64,000 nucleotides of DNA. Source: Haemonchus contortus (taxonomy: Eukaryota > Nematoda > Chromadorea > Rhabditida > Trichostrongylidae). Below the pieces are notes generated by a model. The model was not told the origin of the DNA and searched no databases. It worked only from the letters and a program-made list of their open reading frames with translations. Shown here piece after piece: positions 21,791-35,002 of this stretch (positions are counted from its first letter, which is position 1; every line of letters begins with the position of its first letter). The stretch covers positions 42,802,666 to 42,866,665 of the forward strand of contig LS997565.1 of the NCBI GenBank assembly GCA_000469685.2. Direction: 5' to 3'. Position numbers and translations under genes: made by a program.

Positions 21791-24700
21791 ATGCATCCCG
21801 GTACCCTACCTGGTTTCTACCATTATTATTATATCGTTATACCGACTATAAGTTTAATTGGAAACTTGGCCATCGTGTACGTAACACTACGTTCGAGGTA
21901 AGTCATACGAAAAAATCGAAAGACGCTTCTGATCTCTCCTCCCAAAACAAAAACAACCTACAATTCTGCAGTAGTTACAGAATTGAATTTTATCCTCTTT
22001 TCTACGGAGGTGGTTTAGTGGCAAGTGGGGCACTATTTCACACGTACGGTCCGGGTTGGAATTCTGGATCGATATCCGCCTAGGCCAACCAAGCGTGCCC
22101 TCCCTCCGATGTAGTTTAATTGGTACCAGACTCGTCTGGGAGGATAAAAGCATTGACTTGTACATCGGCTAGCCACTGCAAGTCATTGTATAGGTCACAT
22201 ACGCATTCAATACGCCACTACGATTCTGAATGGAAGTCGAATGTTCGGGCGCATCCCTTAAACCGAATTGATCAATGCTAAAAGACTTTATCCTTTTAAG
22301 ATCTCTACGAAGTCCGTGCAACATACTTATTGGCCTCATATCTTTGGGTGAATCTTCTCATATGCTTGCACACTACGTTATGATAGGATTTTATAACAAG
22401 TAGGTTTGTGCTATTCCTAACGGAATAATATTTCTGACGACCAACAATCCAATTCTTGTATGGAGGAACATGTAAAGAAGGTGACAGGTAATTCAAGTAA
22501 ATCAGTGAATAAATAACAAATAAAATAACAAATGAGTAAGTAAATATTCAAAAACTTGTGTCATTTCGGAGATATTTGTATTTTTGAATGCTGTTTTTCG
22601 CCTAAGCAGAAACGGTCTACAGCTGCTCTTGCAAAATTTTAGGTTAACGACTTTTGGGTGCATAAAGTCCAAGACCTGAGTATTAACGCAACACTTTGAT
22701 TTTTGTAAAGCAAGCGCTCACGATCGAATGCTCAGTGTGTTGAGAACGTAAGTAAGGCCGAATGCTGAGTGAGGTACTTAAGCTTTTGCACATCTAAGGA
22801 AAAAGAAGTGAAATTGATGGAAGAAGTCCAGGTTAGTTGTACCCGGAAGGTATGAATAAATTCAGGGCGGGCAGTGTTCTCCAAGATGCCGCGCCTGGCC
22901 TCTGGAATTAACTTTCTAAAGTGCAGATTGGAATCTCGTAGGAATCTATATGATGCTTGCATTGTACCCTGGGATCTTAGCTGGAATTGCTAGGGTTGAT
23001 GAGACAAGGTTTTCAGTTAGATTGGATCAAAAACTAGAGGCGCATCTTCCGAAAGCCAACCACACGATGATGATGAAATCGTTTGAAGCGCAATCAGCTA
23101 GTTCCAGGGAACCGATTAAATAATTAAATGGAGGGAAATTATTGAAATTAAAGGCTGTGACTGTATCAAGACTAGCGAGATTGCAGAAAAAAGTGCATTG
23201 TGTCGTCACAGTGGCTTCCTTCACGAGTCGGAAGTAATCGGTTGGTACTGAGTTCACATTATTCCATTATTGGCTTTCCATTAATTTCGGCATGATCCAA
23301 GTAAATTAGTCTTGAATTGATTTAGCCGCCGAACCCAAGACGAATTTACTTCGATCATGCCGAGACTAGTGAAAAGTCGGTAATGTAATTCATATTATGA
23401 GCTCAGAACCAGCTAAAAACCTCTCTTCGACAGAGGACCACTGTGATTAGACTAGCAAGGCTGCCCAGTTATAGGCAAAATCACCACTTTCAATAGGACA
23501 CGAGGTTGGACCTCTGCTTTCCGAGCACTGTACTGTTTATCCCTTGAACTATCCAAACTACACTCGCCGTCGCCTTATTAGTGGCTTTTATATTAGGTTG
23601 AGTCATACGTCCTCGGACAATGTGATAGTGATGACTTCTAGAGATCATAACTCGGGAAAGAAGCGACGAAAATGGACGCGCTAGGCATCACTAGATAGAG
23701 TATGAAAAGCTCTTTCGAGTACACTATAACGAATATTCCTGGCTGTTTACTGTGCTTGAGCGTGAGGAGAGGAATCGCCATGTCGGCGGGGCAGAAAATG
23801 TTATACATCTTCAAAGCATGATGCACCCATCGACTAAGCTTCCGCACCTTGCCGATTGACTTCAATCTATGAATAATTGTGAACTGTCTCTGCAAGAGTG
23901 ACTGCCAGTGCACGAGTAGTTTAGTACGGATCGTCTTCCACCTCGCTCCGCAGTAGGTCCAAATCCAACTCCATTGAACGTCCCGGACGATCTTCATTTG
24001 CGATGGAACAGCCGTCCGACGTAAACTTCGTGTACCACTTGTAAATTGTGTATCTAGCAGGAGCAACCTACTTGTGAACTCCCTTCATACATCTATCGAT
24101 CTGCGCCGATTCTTGGCAAGATAAAAAAAGAAATAGGATGGTGTTGCGGAGGTAGAGTTGCGACGGCTCGAAATCATGAGGCACGGTTGCAGTAAACGAA
24201 ACAGGTGTGTTTATCAGTTTGTATTTCGAAGAGCTTCTTATTCTCTATCTAACAGTGAAAAGCGCGCCCATCTTCGTTTCCCCTTTCAGGATTTATTAGC
24301 TCTAGAAGTCATCACTATCACTTTGTCCGAGGTCTTATGACTCAACCTGATACTGACTGATCAGCACTCACACGCCTAAATTTGAATTAATGTTCTTCTA
24401 CTCCAGTTATTTCCCCACTGAACACAATCTGAAATTCTTACAAGTTGGACGAGACAGACCTTTGGATCGTGTACTAGGGCTAAATAACAGAGCACCGAGT
24501 CCAACTGTACTAAGAGTATGAGGGCATAAATCTCCTGTCAAAAGTTTAGAAAATCTTCACCATCCATCAACTTAAGGAAATTTTCAGTATTCAGCAAATT
24601 TGTTCTAATATTTACAATGGCTTTCCCTACTTTCAGCCCTGGAAATCATCTGATAAGGCAGGACTTCTGTGTTTATTGGCAGATGCTTCCAACTGTGGGC

Positions 24701-26915
24701 ATGTTATTCTCTTCTATGCTGCTTCTCAATGTTGCTGTCGACCGAGTGTTATCTACACAGAACTTTTAGTACGAAGATTGATTTTTGCAAAGTTATACTC
24801 CCCGTGAACGAACGAAATCGTTTCAAGGGATGAGATTAAATATGAATTATTTTCTCTGAGTTAATAGAAAACATTTTCCAGCACCTCTTTGATTAAAAGG
24901 CGGCATACTCTCTATATTTCCATCCATATTGCTATCGGATTAGTTTTTCCTTTGAGTATGGAGACATGGATATTTTTCAGTCGCACATCAGAGATGTAAG
25001 TTTGAAGCGGAAAAAACTAAAAAACTGAAAAATCAGTATATCAAGTGGTAAACATTTTCACAAGCATCGCGGAACCCTAAAATATGTTTTTGAATTACGG
25101 CTACAAAATGCTAAGGCATGGCAAATGCTGTGGCATTCAAATCTATACTTGCGCTGTCTCGAATTCGACGAAACATCCAAACGAGGGAAAATGATTGAAT
25201 GAAGGAGCAAATTCTAATGCGTCGGGGCATGCGTAATCCTAACGTTCGTCACCCCAAAAACGAAATTCACTAGAGACTATTGTAGACATATGATTGAATC
25301 CTTGAGATGGGAGGAACGTTCACAGTGCCGAGGGGAGCTCAGATTTACATCCACATTACTGTTTAAAAACACTATGTAATCCAAAAAAGTGGTTGGAGGC
25401 TTTGAAAGGCAAGCTAATGGAACCCTCATAAGGAGCAGGGCTAAGTCAAGAGATTACAGAGTCAAAGTCTGCTAACACGAAATCCAGCACTAGTAAAGGT
25501 AGGTGTGTTTGTGCGAGTGAGTGTGTGTGTTTGACCGGAAATTCATAACTCCTGTTCCAGTGGACCCAAAGATTTTGTAGGATTACAGCTCTTTGTATTA
25601 CCCATGGAACTCGGGCATTTTGATAAGTGATGTAGGATATAACGGGATCGTAGGTACTCGGTGACAATGACCGGAGATGACTGATAAGAGAAGATAAGGG
25701 ACCTGAGAGAGCAAGAGCCACCTACCGATCAAAATCCTAACCCTTCGGTATTTACGATGCAGCTTTGACTGTTCTGTATGTTTCATTTGATAAGACGGTG
25801 ATATCTCTGTAAAGAAAAAGGTCCATTGATAACAGCTGATAATGGTGTTATCATCACAAGAAACATTTGCAAGGTGCAGGAAGTCAAGATTCTGAGTAGA
25901 AGTCAAGAAAAAAGGCAAACCTAATAAACGCATTGATAAAACCGAAAATGCTCCTTGATTAAAGTATGTTTTCGAGAAGTAATATGATTCTTCAGATATG
26001 TGGTATGTATGATAATGGCGCCAATTCGTGATATGATTCAAACCGTATTCATCGGCATTATGGCTGCAGTTAATATTCTTATACTTGCCTGTTATTCAGT
26101 GCTAATATTTTTGTTAAGAAAAGCGCAATTGAGTAAGTTTTTAGACTAAATTCTATGCAAATTCTATTCACAAGCTGTTTAAAAGAGTCGTTTCTTTGAG
26201 ATCGGGGCTACGGAAAAAGGTTTAAAGTGTAGCTCCTCATATAAATTGATATGGAAGATCTTCAGTTTTGCAACTGTGTTTCTGATTCAGTTTAATCATC
26301 CACAAATTTCAGGTCAAGAGAATTCAAAGCAAGTTCATCGTTCACTTGTTGTCATAAGCCTAAAAACAGTATTTGGTTGGTGTGGTGCGATGGTGTTTGC
26401 TGTCATCGTCTTTGTCTTCGCTCTACAAAATGAAAAGTTGCAAGACGACCTGTTCGCTGGGGTTTTTGTGAACTTCGCGAGTGCCGCAAACTTCTTCGTC
26501 TATTACTTCATCAGGTTAGCCATTCTTGTTCATTAATTTAGTTATGATTTTTAATTATGACGACCGGAATTTTATAATTCCATTTGTGCAAGCTATTATA
26601 AGAAATGCAGAAATCATGAGGATGGCTTTCTGATAGGGAAGGTTTGGTAGAAAAAACGCATGAGGGTAACTGAGCTCCAACATGAAAAATAGCAATGGCC
26701 GAATTATGTACTTACAAACATTTCAGGGAAGATTTTTCCCAAATTTACCCTCTTAGACTGTCGCCAATAGAATCACGCATATATAGCAATTTTTCAGTAA
26801 AATGTATCGTCGTGCATTCGACGAATACCTCTTTCATTGGATTCTTCAAAAAAGCAGTTGCATTCCAAACACTACCCTTTGCGCCACGGTTTGGGCTACG
26901 ACACGTCAACCCTGA
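21791..26915 (+). CDS. Srsx-like chemoreceptor gene C
   Basis: Seven exons: 21,791-21,897; 22,301-22,399; 24,637-24,768; 24,882-24,995; 25,996-26,132; 26,313-26,514; 26,798-26,915. All junctions are GT-AG with the family phases, giving about 302 residues. TM1 to TM7 are open: MHPGTLPGFYHYYYIVIPTI at the start, TM2 with SPCNILIGLISLGESSHML, DRV after TM3 (paralogs have DRL), NFFVYYFIR after TM7. The last exon has one extra T (CTCTTTCATTGG against CTATTTATTGG), so after YRRAFDEYL the tail reads FHWILQKSSC... and ends at TGA 26,913. All seven helices are kept, so the product could still be a receptor with an altered cytoplasmic tail. Introns 1 and 2 hold a SINE, a MITE and a mariner. Confidence 0.85.
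22010..22290 (+). repeat. tRNA-derived SINE copy 4, intron 1 of gene C
   Basis: Starts CGGAGGTGGTTTAGTGGCAA (A box) with GGGTTGGAATTCTGG (weakened B box) and the family middle and end. TTATCCTCTTTT before it and TTTATCCTTTT after it look like a target duplication. Gene F's 97-bp intron 1 lacks it; gene D's has it. Confidence 0.8.
23262..23395. repeat. Palindromic MITE in intron 2 of gene C
   Basis: TTTCGGCATGATCCAAGTAA pairs with TTACTTCGATCATGCCGAGA about 45 bases later, and CTTTCCATTAAT with an imperfect complement further out. Same family as 15,792-15,946. Confidence 0.65.
23593..24350 (-). mobile_element. Mariner deletion derivative in intron 2 of gene C
   Basis: Inverted ends of about 50 bp begin TTAGGTTGAGTCATACGTCC and, from the right, TCAGGTTGAGTCATAAGACC. 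TA flanks both ends (23,591-23,592 and 24,351-24,352). The same place in gene D reads GCTTTTATACTAACTGGTCA, an empty site. The minus frame 24,066-23,638 includes a mariner helix-turn-helix part (FTIIHRLKSIGKVRKLSRWV) but no catalytic block. At 758 bp it is an internally deleted, non-autonomous copy. Confidence 0.88.
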
Positions 26916-28145
26916 ATCCTGCAGGAGAACGGTTTGCATTACCTCGAACGGATTCAAAACTTTGACTTTGATGTTTCCAACTTCCCATACGAAATTGAAA
27001 ATAAGCTTAAAGAGAGACAGTCGCAACCCGTGAAATATAATATTTCCCGAAGGAGTTGTTCATAAGTCTAACTTATCGACTGATCATTCGTAGTCATTTT
27101 CCCTCTCCTTTTTTCTTATATGATTGATATTTTAGAAGATGATGATTGTGACTGATGATGTACTATATGCATGAGTAATGTCATTCAGAAGAACCATGCT
27201 ACACTATTAGTTGGACCTCGCAGCCCTATAATCTGACCACAGAGTAGAGAATGTGAAGAATAGCGAGCTTAGGTACGGTAGAATTCGGAGTGGTGACAAA
27301 TAGTAACGTGTGTTGAATGAAATCCCCCAAAAACTTGTCATTACTCGTGCGTTGTTGCATTCAGGAACTCATGCGTTTTATGCTGCTACATAATGGCTGA
27401 GGTAGCTGACGCAGAAACTCAGCTGGGTCTTCAATGTAGTAATATCTGCCAGCATGAAGCGTATCACTTTGAGGCAAGAGGATCCATTTCTCACTTCGGG
27501 TCAACAGGGTAGCCTTGACACCTTCAGTAGGTGGTGCGGGATGTGAAGGGGAGTAACAAATTGATTGTGGCACGGACTAATAATAAGTGATAGAAACTGA
27601 TAATGCAGCTACAGAACACGTGAGCCACTGGCTCTAAAATGCCCCTCGTATCGACTGTTGAACCTTGTCACTGTAGTAGGTAATGTGGGATGTGAAAGGA
27701 CCATGGATGATCGGCGACAAGGGGTAATGACGAAGGATAAGAGCTGATAAGGACCTCAGAGCCACCTAACAATTATGCTTCTTAGGTTTTCGCGTATTTA
27801 TCATGTAGCCTTTGACTCTCAGAATTTTCATTTCATAAGACGAGTTGGCAGAGTAGGATAACAAAAGGTGAGTTATAGGTGCAGTGATAGGAACCGACTG
27901 AAGGTGCTTCGTTGTGAGGAAAAGGAACTTTGTTTCATTTTTTGTCGATAGATTACGACCGCTATTCCTCCAATGTTTGCGACTCAAATGACAAATAACG
28001 GCTTCAACAAAACCTATCCCGCAACCAATAATCTGTGCTTCTCATCTTGTCACATAACATTAGCGCATGGAATTTCCATTGATAACGCATCTAATAATAA
28101 GGTCATCATCACTCGGCAACGTTTGTGGGGATGAGTGATTGTTCT
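26916..28145. other. 3' flank of gene C, no gene recognised
   Basis: The stretch 27,640-28,020 shares pieces with intron 4 of gene D (33,120-33,330), including AGATTACGACC. Short minus frames (27,573-27,361 and 27,987-27,766) have no recognisable domain. Confidence 0.5.
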
Positions 28146-28149
28146 CAAG

Positions 28150-28335
28150 CCGGAGAGCAGCAGATTGAGACTTCTGATCAAAGGCGAAGCATCGGCACAG
28201 ACTGAATATCACTGGCGCTCTCCTGTTTGGTCAGTTCTCTGCCAAGTGTCGCGTACAGCGGAGTATCATTTTCCTCCGAAGGAAAAACGGCGAGTTGTCC
28301 CTCCTTGCTTCAAGAGAGAGAGAAGACTGACCTGG
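28150..28335 (+). repeat. Interspersed repeat R1, copy 1
   Basis: Shares ACTGAATATCA, TTAGTTCTGTGCCAA-like text and a TTTC...GAAGGA segment with 47,290-47,490 (plus) and 50,645-50,830 (minus). The family is unknown and has no coding capacity. Confidence 0.5.
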
Positions 28336-29419
28336 TATTTAAATACAAATTCGGTTAGCCCCGAAAAGTAGGCTCGACTCAAAATTTCGCAATGGGGGCA
28401 CAATTTACAGTAATTCTGAGTTAATGAGTTAGTGATATAATGAATGTAATGGTGCAGAACAGTGCAGAAATAGAGAAGAAAGCGCGGAGCTGAACGGATT
28501 TCAAGAAATGTAGGACTTCAAAAAAGTAGTAAGAAAAGGTTGTACGAAATGTGTCTGTGACCGTCTTGGGTTTCTCCCCCATTAGCGTATTACTCGTCAG
28601 CGTACCGACACCCCATTGCGAATAGTGCAACCCTAACAAGGCAGTCATAACCACGGACACTTATGGGTGTATACCTCCGCTAAACCGGTTTAGGAGATCT
28701 CTTAACAAGCTGTTGAAGGCATATTTCGACCCAAAAATGTCCAACATGCTGTCCTTGGAGGTTATCCACTGGTTCATCGTAGAGAGACTTTTTAGAAATT
28801 CTATTGTGAGCTGCTCCTTCAAAGGTCATCTAGCGTTCCCATAATATTCTAGTTGTGTCCTGGAAATTTAAGTGGGGATTGTGAAAGAGTCGTGGCGCGT
28901 TCGTGTCGCTTCCAGACGAGTTCATGTCCGGAAGCGTATCGTACACACTCAAACGGAATTACGCTTCTCATCAGTTAGCATTACTTTCATTTTCTTTGAG
29001 CCCGCCACTGTGTTCGAATGCAAGCTCATTGCCATTCGAGTCAAACATTTGTTAACGGCATCACGGTCCAAAAGCAAGCCTCTAGTTAGCTTCACTACCA
29101 AATGACGTTGATTATAGCTCGAATAACGGATGAAAACTTCCTTCTCTAGTATGAAGGAACCTTTAATAAGCTTTTCTGCTATGTTGAGTCACCGATAAAC
29201 TTCCGTTGGAAGTACATTCTACTGATCAGTTTTTGAAGATTCAGTTCCGTAGTAGTGTGATTGATTTATGATGACGATCACTTGATACTTAAATACTTGT
29301 TCAGTTGCACAGATGGTTCATTGGGGCAACCCAACAAAATCCGTTGACAGGAAATATAAGCATGGCTGGGTTAAGATGGCGATTCTTGCCTCGAGTCGTT
29401 TGGCATCAATCGATCTCGT

Positions 29420-29655
29420 CTGAGGGATGCGCCCCGCATTCGCCTTATATTCAGTGTCGTAGTGCTGTAATGAGTGCGTATGTGGCCGATACAATGACTT
29501 GCGGTGGTAACCGAGTACAAGCCTCCGCTTTTATACTCTCAGAAGAGCCTGGTACCAATTAAATGACCTCGGAGGGACGGAAGGCTTGGTTGACCTAAGC
29601 GGATATCCATCCGGGATCCCAGCCCTTGACCAGCGTGTGAAATATAGCTCCTTTT
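29420..29655 (-). repeat. tRNA-derived SINE copy 5 (inverted)
   Basis: Orthologous to copy 3 upstream of gene C. The reverse strand keeps CACACGC, TGGTCAAGGG, TTGGTACCAGGCTC and CGCAAGTCATTGTAT. It lies 400 bp before gene D. Confidence 0.7.
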
Positions 29656-29704
29656 GCCACTACACCACTTCCTTTTAGTTCCTTTATTGCTAAATTTATT
29701 TCAC

Positions 29705-29895
29705 ACCAGGAAATATCTGCTATTTCCACTAGGCGTAGTCCTGTTTAGTGACGTTCCTCATCAAAAAAAAAACCGAGGTATAAACAAGAGAACCTGTTCC
29801 GCTTATCACCAAACTAATTGCTCGTTAGAGACGGGATCACGAATATCTCACGAAAAAGGAGCAACTCACCCTGAATAAACTTGGTATATTAATCT
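29705..29895 (+). promoter_or_regulatory. Conserved upstream block of gene D
   Basis: Near copy of 21,430-21,620. CTGTTTAGTGACGTTCCTCA, AACAAGAGAACCTGTTCCGC, CTAATTGCTCGTTAGAGACG and AAGGAGCAACTCACCCTGAA are present in the same order. It ends about 160 bp before the start codon. Confidence 0.5.
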
Positions 29896-30056
29896 ATTTT
29901 CTTGTTCGTAAATCAAGTAAAGCCTGAACGACTCCAACTTTGATTATTATATTATTTGCCAGAATCGCCACATTCTCCTGCTATTTAGAATTCTCTGTAA
30001 TTTCCTTGAAAGGGCATTTGGTCATGAAAAGGTGGAGTACTTTCGTATATTACAGA

Positions 30057-33000
30057 ATGCATCCCGGTACCCTACCTGATTTCTACAAATATTATTATAT
30101 CGTTATACCGACTATAAGTTTAATTGGAAACTTGGCCATCGGGTACGTAACACTACGTTCGAGGTAAGTCATATGAAAAAATCGGAAGACACTTCTAATC
30201 TCTCCTCCCAAAAACAAAAACAATCTCAAATTCTGCAGTAGTTACAGAATTGAGTTTTATCTTCCACTCTGCGGAGGTGGTGTAGGGCAAGTGGGGCACT
30301 ATCTCACACGTACGGTCTGGGTTGGAATTCTGGATCGCTATCCACCTAGGGCCAACCAAGCGTTTCCTCCCTCCGATGTAGTTTAATTGGTACCAGACTC
30401 GTCTGGGAGGATAAAAGCATTGACTTGTACATCGGCTGGCCACTGCAAGTCAGTGTATAGGTCACATACGCATGCATTCAATACGCCACTACGATTCCTG
30501 AATTGAAGTCGATTGCTTGGGCGCATCACTCAAACGAAATTGATTAAACTTAAAAACTTTATCCTTTTAAGATCTCTACGAAGTCCATGCAACATACTGA
30601 TCGGCCTCATATCTTTGGGTGAATCTTCTCATACGCTTGCTCACTACTTTATGATAGGATTTTATAACAAGTAGGTTTGTGGTATTCCCTAACGGAATAT
30701 ATCTTCAATGACCACCAAGCAAATTCTTGTATGAAGGGACATTTAAGGGAAGTGACACGTAATTTAAGTAAATCAGTAAATAATTAATTAATAATTGAAC
30801 AAGTAAATAAGCAAATACTCAAAAACTTGTAATATTTCGGGGAATATTTGTATTTTTGAATGTTGTTTTCAGCCTATGCAGAAAACGGTTTACAGTTGCT
30901 CTTGCAAAATTCTAGGTTAACGACTTTTGGTGCATAAAGTTCAAGTCCTGAATATTATGCAACACTTCGATTTTTGTAAAGCAAGCGCTCACGATCGAAT
31001 GTTCAGGGTATTGGGAACGTAAGGCCGAAATGCTGAGTGAGGTACTTAAGCTTTTGCCCATCTAAGGAAAAAGAAGTGAAATTGATGGAAGAAGTTCAGG
31101 TTAATTGTACCCGGAAGTTGCTGGGGCTGATAAGACAAGGTTTCTCAGTTGGATTGGATCAAAAACTAGAGGCGCATCTTCCGAAAGCCAACCACACGAT
31201 GATGATGAGATCGTTTAAGCGCAACCAGTTGATTCCAGGGAATCGATTAACTAATTGAATGGAGGGAAATCATGGAAATTAAAGACTGTGACTGTGTCAA
31301 GACTAGCGAGATTGCAGAAAAAAGGTGCATTGTATCGTCACAGTGGCTTCCTTCACAAGTCGAAAGTATTTGGCTAGTACTGAGTTTACAATATTCCATT
31401 ACTGGCTTTCCATTAATCTCGGCATGATCCAAGTAAATTAGTCTTGAATTCAGTCGGTCATGTAATACATATTATGAGCTCAGAACCGGCCGAAAACCTG
31501 TCTGTCCGACAGCGGACCACTGTGACGAGACTAGCAAGATTGCCGAGTCATAGGCAAAACCAGGACCTTCAACAGAGCACGAAGTTAGGCCTCTGCTTTC
31601 CGAGCACTGTACTGTTTATCCCAAACTACCCAAACTACAGTCGCCATTGACTTATTAGTGGCTTTTATACTAACTGGTCAGCACTCACACGCCTAAATTT
31701 GAATTAATGCTCTGCTCCAGTTTATTTACCCGCTGTACACAATCCGAAAGTCTCACGAGTTGGGCGAGAGAGACCTTCGGATCGCGTTCTGGGGCCAAAT
31801 AACAGCACCTAATTAGAGCATCAAGTCAAACTGCGCTAAGGATTTGAGGACATCACTCTGTAGTTAAAGAATTAAAAAATCTTCAGTCCCATTAACTCTA
31901 AGATATTTTTAGATTTAAGCAAATTATTAATAATATGCACACTGGATTTCCCTATTTTCAGCTCTGAAAATCATCTAATGAGGCAGGACTTCTGTGTTTA
32001 TTGGCAAATGCTTCCAACTGTGGGCATGTTATTCTCTTCTATACTGCTTCTCAATGTAGCTGTCGACCGATTACTATCTACGCAGAAATTTTAGTATGAA
32101 GATTGATTTTTGCAAAGTTATACTCCCCGTGAACGAACGAAATCGTTTTTAGGGATATGAGATCAAGAATTATTTTGTCTGAGTAAATAGGGAACATTTT
32201 CAGCACCTCTCTAATTAAAAGGCGGTATACTCTCTATATTTCCATCCATATTGCTATTGGATTAGTTTTTCCTCTGAGTATGGAGACATGGGTATTTTTT
32301 CAGTCGCACATCAGAGATGTAAGTTTGAAACGAAAGAAAAACTGAAAAAATCAGTATATCAACCGCTAAGCCTTTTCACAAACATCGCGAAACCTTGAAA
32401 TATGTTCTGAATTATGGCTAGTTATAGGCAAAACGCTAAGCTTCGTATGGCATTTGAATCTATACTTGTGCTGTCTCGCATACGACGAAACATCCAAATA
32501 AGGGAAAATGATTGAATGAAGCAGCAAATTCTAATGCGTCGGGGCATGCGCAATCCTAACGTTCGTCACCCCAAAAACGAAGTTGGCTAAAGACTATTCT
32601 AGACATATGATTGAATCATTGAGATGGGAGGAACGTTCACAGTGCCGGGAGGAGCTAGGATTTACATTCACATTTCTGTTTAAAAACACTATGTAATCCT
32701 AAAAAGTGGTTAGAGGCTTTGGAAGGCAAGCTAATGGAGCCCTCATAGGGAGCAGGGCTAAGTCAAAAGATTAAAGAGTCAAAGCCTGCTAACACAAAAT
32801 CCGGGACCAATAGAGGCAGGTGCGTTTGTGCGAGTGTGAGTGTGTGTGTGTTTGACCGGAAACTCATAACTCCTGTTCCCGTGGACCCAAAAATTTTGTA
32901 GAATTACAGCTCTTCGTATTAACCGTGGAACTTGGGCATTTTGATAAGTGATGTAGGATATGACGGGATCGTAGGTACTCGGTGACAATGACCAAAGATG

Positions 33001-34402
33001 ACTGATAAGAGAAGACAAGGGACCTAAGTGAGCATGACCCACCTACCGAGCCACCTCAAAATCCTAACCCTTCGGTATTTACGATGCAGCTTTGACTGTT
33101 CTGTATGCTTCATTCGATAAGACGGGATGCTAGAGCAGGATGGCAAAAGTGAGAGGTAAGTGCAGTGATAGGGGACCCATTAGCGGCAATACGATAAGCA
33201 TATGAGGCTTTTGTTCATTTCTTGCTATTAGATTACGACCACGTCCAGCAAGTTTGCAACTCAATAAAGGATCCTCTTTGGCCGAAATCATTCGCGACAA
33301 AACTTCTCCGACCACAAGTTATCTGGAACTTCTAACTAATGATATCTCTGTGAAGAAAAGGTCTATCGATAACATCTGATAATGATGTTATCATCACACG
33401 AAACACTTTTAAGGTGCAGGAAGTCAAGATTCTGAATAGAAGTCAAGAAAAAAGGCAAACCTCATAAACGTATTGAGGAAAACGAAAATGTTCCTTGATT
33501 AAAGTATGCTTTCGAGGAGTAATATGACTCTGCAGATATGTGATATGTACGATAACGGCGCCAATTCGTGATATGATTCATACCGTCTTCATAAACGTTA
33601 TGACTGCAGTTAATATTCTTATACTTGCCTGCTATTTGGTGCTAATATTTTTGTTAAGAAAAGTGCAACTGAGTAAGTTGATTTAATTCTGTGCAAACTA
33701 TATTCACAAACTGCTTAAAAAGTAGTTCGGGGCTACAGAAAAAGGTTAAAAGTGTAGCTCATCATATAAATTGATATGGAAGATCTTCAGTTCTCCAACT
33801 GTTTTTCAGGTTCAGTTTAATCATCTGCAAGTTTAAGGTCAAGAGTATTCGAAGCAAATCTATCGTTCGCTCGTGGTCATAAGCTTAACAACAGTATTTG
33901 GCTGGTTTAGCGCGATGATGTTTGCTGTGGTCGACATTGTATTCGGTCTGAATATTAAAAAATCGAACAAATTGCATTCCGACCTTTTTGCTGGGCTTTT
34001 TATAAACCTTGCGTGTGCAACAAATTTTTTTGTCTATTACTCTATCAGGTGGGCCGTTCCTGTTCAATATTTCATATTTAAGTTCGTGAACTACCAGTAT
34101 CAGTGCATAGCGTTGAGATAAAGGAAAGCTGTTTATGAAAGCAATATCATGTTGTGGAAATAAAGACTTGACGTGAATAATAGCAACGGTGAATTATGTA
34201 TCACAGATGTCTTTGAAAAAAGTTCCTTCAAACCACTTTTCTGAGCTCATGAGAATGATTTAGTAAGCCATGCATGACTATTTTCAGTGCGATATATCGC
34301 CGTGCATTCGACGAATACCTATTCATTGGATTTTTCAAAAAAGTGTTGGATTTCGAACACTATTCTACTAGCCACGCATGGGCTGCAACTCGCCGAGCCT
34401 GA
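30057..34402 (+). pseudogene. Srsx-like chemoreceptor gene D, one frameshift in exon 4
   Basis: Tandem copy of C. Exons: 30,057-30,163; 30,572-30,670; 31,962-32,093; 32,204-32,318; 33,536-33,672; 33,838-34,048; 34,288-34,402. Six exons are intact, with start MHPGTLPDFYKYYYIVIPTI, DRL after TM3, NFFVYYSIR after TM7, and a full tail ending HAWAATRRA. Exon 4 has one extra T (GGGTATTTTTTCAG against GGATATTTTTCAG), making it 115 nt instead of 114. The frame then runs into TGA early in exon 5, after TM4. A single T in a homopolymer run is the only lesion, so this may be a working gene with a sequence error or polymorphism. Confidence 0.8.
30270..30566 (+). repeat. tRNA-derived SINE copy 6, intron 1 of gene D
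   Basis: Orthologous to copy 4 (same place, same flanks). CGGAGGTGGTGTAGGGCAAG at the start, GGGTTGGAATTCTGGATCGC at the B box, family middle and end. Confidence 0.8.
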
Positions 34403-35002
34403 AGCTTTCCAGCAAACCGCCAGCACTACCGTCACCCACATTTGAAACTCTAGAGACGTATTCAAACTTGTTCTTGGCATTGGAAAGGATCTTGAAGGAA
34501 GGCAGTCGCGATGTGAAATATTGCAAGTGATTTTCATAACTGAAGCTCACCAAGCAACCTCTTGTGGTCTCCTTTTCTGCCCTTATTTTGTTATTTTACT
34601 ACTACAGGCTATTTGCTTATAGAGTTAGACGAGTTGAGTTCAACGGTAATCTGAGCTCCTGAAATACTTTCTAAGCCGACTTGTGACTGTCGACTTCTAA
34701 CGACGAGTACTGTATGAACATTGATGAGAGAGAATAAAATCATTTTATAAGTCGCCGTCATTTGTGTGCTATTTTGTGTTGTTAAAGTGGGAAAATCAGC
34801 TGATTTTGATGCTACTAAATATTGAAATGGGTGACGCAAAAATAAGGTGCTTCAATGAAATTCATTCATGCCGGTGCGGTGTGGGGCATACCTCTGCATG
34901 GGACCACTTCTTTCTTGTAATTATAAAACGCTATAACTAGTGCAACCTTCGCTGCGTTGTACATCACTAATTTATTCACTAATCATAAATAATTATTCAA
35001 TT

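Noticed and set aside
22010..22290. Independent tRNA gene suggested by the A and B boxes
   Set aside because: The boxes are the head of a repeated ~280 bp element with a common 3' body, and the tRNA stems are not kept.
25500..25540. TG-rich stretch as a functional element
   Set aside because: Simple (GT)n-type microsatellite, present in the paralogous intron of D as expected from duplication.
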